Of a stretch of DNA of 64,000 bases, positions 56,971-64,000 are shown in pieces (the stretch's first letter is position 1; the number at the start of each line of letters is the position of its first letter). Under the pieces are notes generated by a model. The model did not search any database, had not been told where the DNA came from, and saw only the letters and a list, made by a program, of their open reading frames with translations. Position numbers and translations under genes: made by a program. The DNA is from Pyrenochaeta sp. MPI-SDFR-AT-0127. Taxonomy: Eukaryota; Ascomycota; Dothideomycetes; Pleosporales; Cucurbitariaceae. The DNA is taken from assembly GCA_020747015.1 (NCBI GenBank), contig JAGTJM010000023.1:372001-436000 (forward strand), written 5' to 3'.

Positions 56971-58769
56971 ATGGGCGAACTTCCGGTAGAAGGGCTTTGG
57001 CCTGAGCGTCCTTCTAGTTCCCTTACGGACAAAAGAAGGCAAACTCCGCCCCATATCACGTGCGACAACCCGTAAGTGATAACTTTCCATCCTTTCTTAT
57101 TGCGCTCATGATTTCCATTTAAGTATGCCACCAAAACCTTTACGGCTTGTGCCTTCTTCTTTACTTTCCTCGTATTCCTTTTCTCAGGACTATCTTAAAT
57201 TAGAATAAAATCCAGGCCTGATGATATGTGCGACTTTTCTTAGAGTGACTAACCAGTTTTAGCTTCGTCAACTTTGGCTCATCCCACGATGGTAGCTTGC
57301 TCTGTACCTTCGAAGTCGATGAATCCTACGACTGTTCAGACGGCGCCAATGATAGGTCTGATTACCTGAATGATGACTTCAACCATGCAGACGTAGACCT
57401 CGAGCTGGGATCAAGTCTCGACTTTAAATTCAACTTGTCCACCGAAGATCTTGTTCCAATTGTACAACAGAGCATCTGTCTTGCAGACCTAGAGCTACAC
57501 CAGCCGTCTTGGTATGCATTGCCTGATATAGACTCTGCTGTGCCCTTCAGCGACCCGAGCAGCAGCCCAAAGAAGTTTGCAGAGTTGGAATCGACCCAGC
57601 ATGAGCTAAATCTTGCCGAATATATGCATTCTACTTTCTCAACTCCATCTGATGCAGATCAACCCTCTCGTCTACAGCGCCGCAAGGCGTCCAATACTCC
57701 CATCAAGGATTGGTTCGTACAAAACTTTTCTTCGCCATATCCAGATGGCGCCCAAATTGTTGCTCTGACCGCAGCATCTGGGCTTTCTCCACGCCAAGTA
57801 CGGACTTGTCTTAGTAACCTAAGAGCTCGTAGTAAGCCTAGTATGTATACTAGATTCCATCAGAGGGCCTTTGCTAACTTCACGTAAGAGCCTATCAGCC
57901 CCAAAACACCTGGGAATCAGAGTATTGACGTTCTGGAAGCGTCATCAAAGCTCTCTCCGTCGAACACTTCTCGACATACATATCAAGGTTTCAATCAGCA
58001 TACAGCTCCATATGACACCGGAGCATATCCGAATCCGCCTTCCAACATCGACAGTATATTACTAGAATCTTACAGATCATCTCTGTATGGCAGTGCTCCA
58101 ATTGGTTTTGGGGAACTATATGCACATTATCCTGCAATCGAGTATGAGGGTTCGTATGAATCGGCAGGGGTGCCAAAGCGTAAGGGAAAGAAACGTCATT
58201 TGTCCAGATATTCCAGCACTGTTCAGCACACGACCCCTCACTCGCCAGACACCTCCAGCGATAGCGCTTGCACTCTTACGAAAGCATATCACTGTACGGT
58301 GTGCCCGAAATCCTTCAAGGACGGTTATGGCTGGAAGCGACACGAGTCCAGTGTTCACGGTCACAACGATACCCAATGGACTTGCATGCGCGATGAAGCT
58401 ACTATCGTTGGCACGAGATGCATATTTTGCACAGACTTTGTCGACACTATGGACCATTTTGATCAGCACAACATTAGTTTCTGCTTGCATAAAAGTGCTG
58501 CGGAGCGGACCTTCTTCCGCAAAGATCTCTTCAAACAGCACGTACTTCTTGTTCACCTCGCAACCGCAGACGTGTCGGTTAAAAAGAGATTCAAGGTTCC
58601 CAGTGCCTGGTCTACGCATGTAGACGTGTCACTTGAGAACCCTGATGCATTATGGTGTGGTTTCTGTCAGCGCATGCTTGGCACGGTCGCAATGCGGATG
58701 GAGCATGTTGCGGAGCATTTCCAGAAAAACGTGGACATGACGACTTGGCTGCCCAAGGCAGAGGATTGA
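56971..58769 (+). CDS. Homeodomain and C2H2 zinc-finger transcription factor
   Basis: Three exons, 56971-57071, 57263-57840 and 57889-58769 with introns of 191 and 48 bp, give 519 residues. An acidic N-terminal region is followed near residues 170-225 by a TALE/KN-type homeodomain: RRKASNTPIKDWFVQNF, SPYPDGAQIVALTAASGL and QVRTCLSNLRAR (recognition helix, degenerate but with the expected spacing). A Ser/Pro/Tyr-rich linker follows. Then come a C2H2 finger YHCTVCPKSFKDGYGWKRH and further Cys/His pairs (CIFCTDF, CGFCQRML...HVAEHF). Fungal proteins pairing a homeobox with C2H2 fingers act as sequence-specific regulators; targets are unknown. The 191-bp first intron is the longest confident intron in the window. 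Confidence 0.84.
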
Positions 58770-61142
58770 CAAGGCAGATTGTAGATTCTTGCCAATATTT
58801 TACGAAACTAGTACCTATGTATAGTTCCTTATTAGGCGATGAATGAATATCTATTCTTTACTCTTCAGCCCTTCCTGCTCATTTCTGATAATCAGAACGT
58901 ATCGCTATTTGAACGGCTTGTCGGCACAATGAACCTAATTCTAGTGCGTGGAGATGGCCGGTTGTGTATCAACTGATCACAACCAAGAGCACTCAGATGA
59001 ACGGATAGGAAAGCAACTGCGCACGCGAAAAGGACGTCAAAACACCCATGGTGATCATAGTGCATACGGAGATTCTACCATGTTCAGAGATGTCGACCAA
59101 GCATTGTTGCAGCTGAATGTCACCAGATAGAGGCGCAATCAGTAGCCCAGCGAAATGACGGGGTTGCGACTAGTTTCTACTGTAGTCGCCATGTTTGAAC
59201 TAGTTGTCTCCTGCATTCCAGGATAGTCGCAACTACTGCAATACTAGCGCAACCAGTGCCTACAACATTATCTCCGATTATCCAGGATCAAGTGGGGTAT
59301 TAGAAATGCGCATACAACTATAGTAAGTCGAGACTAGGAAAGGGGGGTTCGGGGACGCATGCACTGGGCCACATGCGTGGCTAGTGGATGAAAATAGCAA
59401 CTGTAATTGTGGCCGTCAATGCCGTGTTTGGGAAGCCGAACCACGGGGCCTTCCGCGGGTATGGTGATGTTTCGATCTTGCCGGGCCCCTTGTGGTGTTC
59501 GAACTCTAATTCGTGCTGTTCTTTATGTCAGACGAGGATTCAACAACGAGAGGGGTAGAATGCGTACACGAGAGCGGAGTAGCCACCGCGGACAACGATG
59601 ACAGGCATGTATGTCAGTTTGATTGCGAAGTGGGTCGTGACTTTTGAAGCAGGTCTGCTACTGAAGTGACCCGCAATTTCTGAGTCGCCTCGAAGCATGC
59701 AGAAGTAAAAAGTTTGCAGTGCTTAGTATTCACATTGCTTCGGATGACGTATCGGTGAACAGAAGTTTGGCGTAGGTGCGTTCATGGACGCGCCTCATCA
59801 AATCTGTGATCCTTGCTTCCACGCATTGAGCTGGGGGGTCAATAGATCCGATTGTTAGATTTCGTAATCGGGGTTCGAGGCTTGAATCGACTTCGACAGG
59901 GGCATCGCAGTCGGAAGAGACCTACTCTTGCGTTCACTCCGACCCTTCACGACCCACTTCGCAATGGAGTTATATTGCCAACACCACCCTAGTTGTACTT
60001 ACTCGCCCATACCATGGTCAGCTGCTACCTCAGGATAGCCGGGATGGCAAAATAAATCAACTAAATGGTGTTTGGCCATTGCATCGCCATCCGGGAGACA
60101 CGGCTTGACATGTGCGGCGGGAGCTCCCCTAGTCTAAAGAACAGTAGCTCTTGTTGCTCCAATCTCTTCCAGCTCACAATTGACTACTCAGGAACCAGGC
60201 TGTGGGGCATGATGAGGATCCGCACGTCAACACCTACTCGACCAGACTTTAGGCCTGAAGAGCAGCCCAAGTACGAGAGTACAGAATGCTTGATTTAGGG
60301 GGAACCTCCACTAAAACGGCAGGGAAAGGCGTAAGCGGGCCTTACCGCTAGACCGTGTCAGAGTTCGTTCGCCGCTCACTACTGAGCACCGTTAAGGCGT
60401 TTTCTCCAACCGTTCGGAAGCGAGGTGGATGCTCGCCCAGCTCGGACTTGATCGACCGGAATATGGGTCTTGATAAGGGAAGAACCGCCTTCCAAGCCGC
60501 GGAACTCGTGGGATAACATCAACTGTCGCCAGTGCGGATCAAAATCAGGAAAGTGTTTCATGCAACGTGGTAGATCCCTGCATGGTGCCGTTCGCCAGGA
60601 GTAAGACAGTCGAACGCAAGGCTTGAGTATAGCAAGTTAGCGGCGCACAACGAATAGGAAACGCACACCGAGGTCCCAACTACTGCGTGCACCAGTTCTC
60701 AGACTCGCAGGTTTCTAAGGGACAGAAGCTATTCGTGCGGGTTGGCGAGTCACGGAGATTGCGCTCTTCAAACCCCCTGCAGAGGGGCTGTCTATCCCTA
60801 GTCGGGCCGAAAACCGGGTATGGGCAATAAATGAAAGTGTCGCTTTTGACCAGGAATGGAGCGACCACCGCAACATTCACGCTGCGGGGGAAACGCATTC
60901 ACTACTCTAGGCCGAGGAAGTTGAAACTGGCCAGGAATTTCAGTCTGCAACCTTGGATGAAAGGGGTAGAACCAAGTAGCGCAAGCATTCATAAAGACCC
61001 AGGAGATGCCGTCAATCAATTCTTCAAGCAGGCACTCTAAGGCCTCTGTCCATTCGTTCAAATAATTCTCTCCAAGAGTATGTTTTTACAACTCCACCTT
61101 GCACGCTTGTTCACTGACATCTATAGGATCCACAATTTCGCC
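58770..61142. other. 2.4-kb gene-free region with an inverted repeat
   Basis: The longest stretch without a supported gene. Short frames (58948-59130, 59407-59601, 60065-60298, 60379-60561, minus 60680-61061) have no motifs. It carries a 19-bp perfect inverted repeat at 59622-59640 and 59947-59965. No tRNA-like cloverleaf was recognised. Confidence 0.5.
59622..59965. repeat. 344-bp segment bounded by 19-bp perfect inverted repeats
   Basis: The arm ATTGCGAAGTGGGTCGTGA at 59622-59640 is exactly repeated in inverted orientation at 59947-59965. The size and arms suit a small non-autonomous DNA element (MITE). No target-site duplication is evident outside the arms, and the interior has no coding potential. 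Confidence 0.55.
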
Positions 61143-63129
61143 ATGTTGTTCCGACAGTTGCTTGGATCGCTTGCTGCCTTCACCTCACTGGCAAAGGCTG
61201 TCAATCTTACAGGATATGAATATGTAGTTGTTGGGTCTGGAGCTGGTGGAGGGTACGAAGACCTAATTCGTGAGAAGCATATGAGGCATACGCTAACCCG
61301 TCTCTAGTCCTCTAGCTGCCCGCCTTGCGCTCGCAGGCCACAAGACGCTCCTAATCGAGGCCGGTGATGACCAAGGCGCAAACATCAACTATACCGTCCC
61401 AGCATACAATGCAAGGGTGTCAGAAGATCCAAACTTGGCGTGGAACTTCTTTGTCCGCCATTACGCCGACGAGACGAGACAAGCTCGGGACTTCAAGACC
61501 ACATACGAGACACCAGATGGCAGTCTGTATACCGGCCTTAGTCCCCCCGCCGGTTCTAAGATGAAGGGAACTCTGTATCCTCGCACAGGATCCCTCGGAG
61601 GATGCACGGCGCATAATGCTATGATCGCCGTCTACCCTCATGAGTCTGACTTTGAGGGCATCGCGACCCTCACTGGAGACTCATCCTGGTCCCCGGATAA
61701 TATGCGCAAGTACTTCGTCAAGTTGGAAGATAACCAGTATCTCCTACCCGGTGCCGCAGGCCACGGGTACGATGGATGGCTCGGAACATCATATGCTCCA
61801 ATTGATGTCGTTGTCGCGGATCTGCAACTCTTCAGCTTGATTGGCGGTGCTGCATTTGCTCTTGGAAACGAGACAAATTCCATCATTAATGTGGGAACAT
61901 TGCTTGCCGGAGATGCGAACGCAGATAGCGAGACCCGCGACAGCCAGCCTGCCCTTTACCAGATTCCACTTTCTTCCTCCGATGGTAAACGCGCCGGTGC
62001 TCGCGAGTTCGTGCTCGCTGTTCGTGATGCCAAAAACGCCAACGGCACCAAGAGATACCCTCTCGATGTCAGACTGAACTGCCATGTCACGAAGATTACC
62101 TTTGACAAGTCCACTCCACCACGCGCCACCGGTGTTGAATTCCGCGACGGCCAGTATCTGTACAAGGCCAGCCCAAAGTCGACCGGTGCAAAGGGTACAC
62201 CTGGAAAGGTGACTGCTTCGCGCGAGGTCATCATCTCAGGTGGTACCTACAACTCGCCACAGCTCCTGAAATTGAGCGGTGTCGGACCAGCAGCTGAGCT
62301 CAAGAAGTTTAAGATTCCAGTGGTCGTGGACTTGCCAGGTGTCGGTACAAATCTTCAGGATCATTACGAAATCAACGTCCAGGGCAAAGCACCATCTGAC
62401 TTCTCCGCTCTGAATGGATGCACATTTGACGGCAGTGCCCAGGATGCCTGCCTCGAACGCTGGCAAACTTCTGTTCTTGGCAACCGTGGCATCTATGCCT
62501 CGCCCGGCGTCGGTGCTGCCATGTTCTACAAGAGCTCTGCTGCTGAGAAGAACAACTTCGACGTCTTTGTCTTTGGTGGACCCGTTAACTTCCGTGGTTA
62601 CTTCCCCGGCTACAGCGTCAATGCCACTGCTGAGCATGACTGGTTCACCTGGGCCATCCTGAAGGCACATCCCCGCAACAATGCTGGTACCGTCACTCTG
62701 CGGTCTGCTGATCCCTTCGATGTGCCGGATATCACCTACAACTACTTTGATACTGGTAGCGGCGACTCTGCTGCCGATATCACAGCCTTGTCGGAAGCCG
62801 TCGCGCTTGCCCGTGATTCGTTCAAGCGCCAGCTTGTCCCCGTCGAAGAGGTTCTCCCCGGAGCGGACGTCACATCTCCAGAGGCTATCGCCAATTATGC
62901 CAAGGACACAGCATGGGGCCATCACGCGTCTTCGACTTGCCCTATTGGAGCTGACAACGACCCGTTGGCCGTCCTTGATTCAAGCTTCAGGGTCAGGGGA
63001 ACCGCGGGCCTGCGTGTTGTAGATGCTTCTGTATTCCCACGTATCCCAGGAACGTTCACAGCGGTTTCTACATACATGGTTGCAGAGAAGGCCGCGGACG
63101 TCATTCTGAGTCAGCTTGCATCTTCGTAG
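61143..63129 (+). CDS. Secreted GMC-family FAD oxidoreductase
   Basis: Two exons, 61143-61252 and 61308-63129 with a 55-bp intron, give 643 residues. The signal peptide is MLFRQLLGSLAAFTSLAKAV. The FAD dinucleotide motif VVVGSGAGGGPLAARLALAG is completed only after splicing. Family signature 1 is YPRTGSLGGCTAHNAM and signature 2 is ISGGTYNSPQLLKLSGVG. The active-site block is AWGHHASSTCPIG, which includes the catalytic His. The second catalytic position, His or Asn in many members, falls in RIPGTFTAVSTYM and appears to be Thr. The family oxidises alcohols or sugars outside the cell and passes electrons to O2, quinones or metals; the substrate here is unknown. Several N-glycosylation sites are present. 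Confidence 0.93.
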
Positions 63130-64000
63130 AGAGGACCGGGAATGAATTGAGAAGGCTTCCTTTGGATCGTCATCGTAGTTCACTTCTGTACATTGTTATA
63201 CCCAATATTTACTTCTGCCTCAAGTGGCAACATGTCAAACCGTGTCTCTCTGAAATGATGCTTGTGAACAAAAGTTTGTGATAGTGCACTAGCCTCGATA
63301 TACTGAAACCTAACTCAAGGATCTTCGCACTGTTTGAGAATTAAAGGTGACCCAGTCTTCAATTTCTGACTTTTGATCGTTGTGTTAACCACAAGGTGGT
63401 ATCCATCCCTCAACCTGGTCCTACTCAAGCAAGCCATGGATATGAAGTTAAGGACTTACTTCTTGTCGTTATCTTGGCTTGATTTATTTTCGTATCATTA
63501 CAGCATCGTCTCTTATTGGATCGCTGCATCTCAAATCAGTAATGCCGCTGTGACAACTCCTAGCGTGCCAATATTGATAGGACTTGCCTTGGTCTGTCAG
63601 GATTGTGACCAAACCGTGGAATATGTATTTTACGCGATATGCAAACGTAGCAAGTTAAAAGAGGATATGATTGAGTATCTACACACGTATGATTTTCCAT
63701 GGCTTGTCTCAAAGTCAGCCTCTGGAGTCTGAAAGAAAAATTGGAGTGACTTAAACACGAACAGAGTACTACCCATATACTATAGTTAGATTATCTCAAC
63801 AAAACCGTCCGTTGTAAAGGTAAAAGGGTAGCTGATGGCTATCTTATTCATTGGTAAGGCAATATCACGCCAAGGTATGTGTACTGATGGACGTTCCCAT
63901 TATCGAACGAAACCGGTCAAGCCCTCTACCACAGCTAAAATGCATCACACAGCAGTGAAATTTTGTCTCAAAAGGATGCAATGGACCCTCAAGTCCGGAC
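63130..64000. other. Right edge, no supported gene
   Basis: A frame at 63436-63732 (98 codons from its first ATG) has no motif and AT-rich composition; not called. Nothing else is seen up to the window end. Confidence 0.45.

Noticed and set aside
59855..59890. Sequence resembling a tRNA B box (GGGGTTCGAGGCTTG)
   Set aside because: No matching A box, acceptor stem or cloverleaf could be built around it.
63436..63732. 98-codon frame near the right edge
   Set aside because: AT-rich, no motif, no gene-structure support.
1..64000. A secondary-metabolite cluster or CRISPR array
   Set aside because: No polyketide, peptide-synthetase or terpene core gene and no regularly spaced repeat-spacer array were found; the GRE2-like and GMC genes are isolated.

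Overview
The window is nuclear DNA from a filamentous ascomycete (Pezizomycotina), most likely a Dothideomycete of the Pleosporales type. The basis is short GT-AG introns of about 48-65 bp with CTAAC-like branch sites, monocistronic genes on both strands, several HET-domain genes, and fungal versions of NTE1, ARP9, UBP16-like peptidase and GMC oxidoreductase. The order assignment is inference. No bacterial, viral or intact transposon sequence was recognised. Splice junctions were read by eye; nearly all of those given are GT-AG, keep the frame and give family-typical lengths.

Left arm (1-13.7 kb): a secreted cysteine-rich protein gene; a HET-domain gene next to a decayed copy of part of itself; mitochondrial glycine dehydrogenase; an NLR-like HET/NB-ARC/TPR gene with near-identical TPR units; and, convergent to it, a sirtuin gene with an apparent one-base frameshift. 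A short echo of the NTE1 C-terminus lies upstream of the glycine dehydrogenase.

Centre (13.8-41.5 kb): mainly housekeeping genes. These are NTE1, ARP9, guanine deaminase, a hydrophilic protein of six 31-residue repeats, fructose-bisphosphate aldolase split into 24 exons, mitochondrial ribosomal protein bL9m, a membrane-anchored ubiquitin peptidase, a Gfo/Idh/MocA oxidoreductase followed by a degraded coding-like tract, a conserved fungal protein of unknown function, and a multi-pass glycosylated membrane protein.

Right arm (42.5-64 kb): a HET gene ending in zinc knuckles and a double F-box/ankyrin gene form a second accessory patch. Then come succinyl-CoA ligase beta (sharing a 205-bp divergent promoter with a DUF3245-like gene), a thiolase, NTF2 (with a 4-nt first coding exon and a GC-AG intron), a GRE2/DFR-like reductase, a MetE-like protein, a homeodomain plus C2H2 regulator, and a secreted GMC oxidoreductase.

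The genes do not form one pathway. Glycine dehydrogenase, aldolase, succinyl-CoA ligase and thiolase are core carbon metabolism. The HET/NLR/F-box genes look like the non-self-recognition and ubiquitin-adaptor repertoire of filamentous fungi, and nearly all of the decay found here lies in or near the accessory regions.
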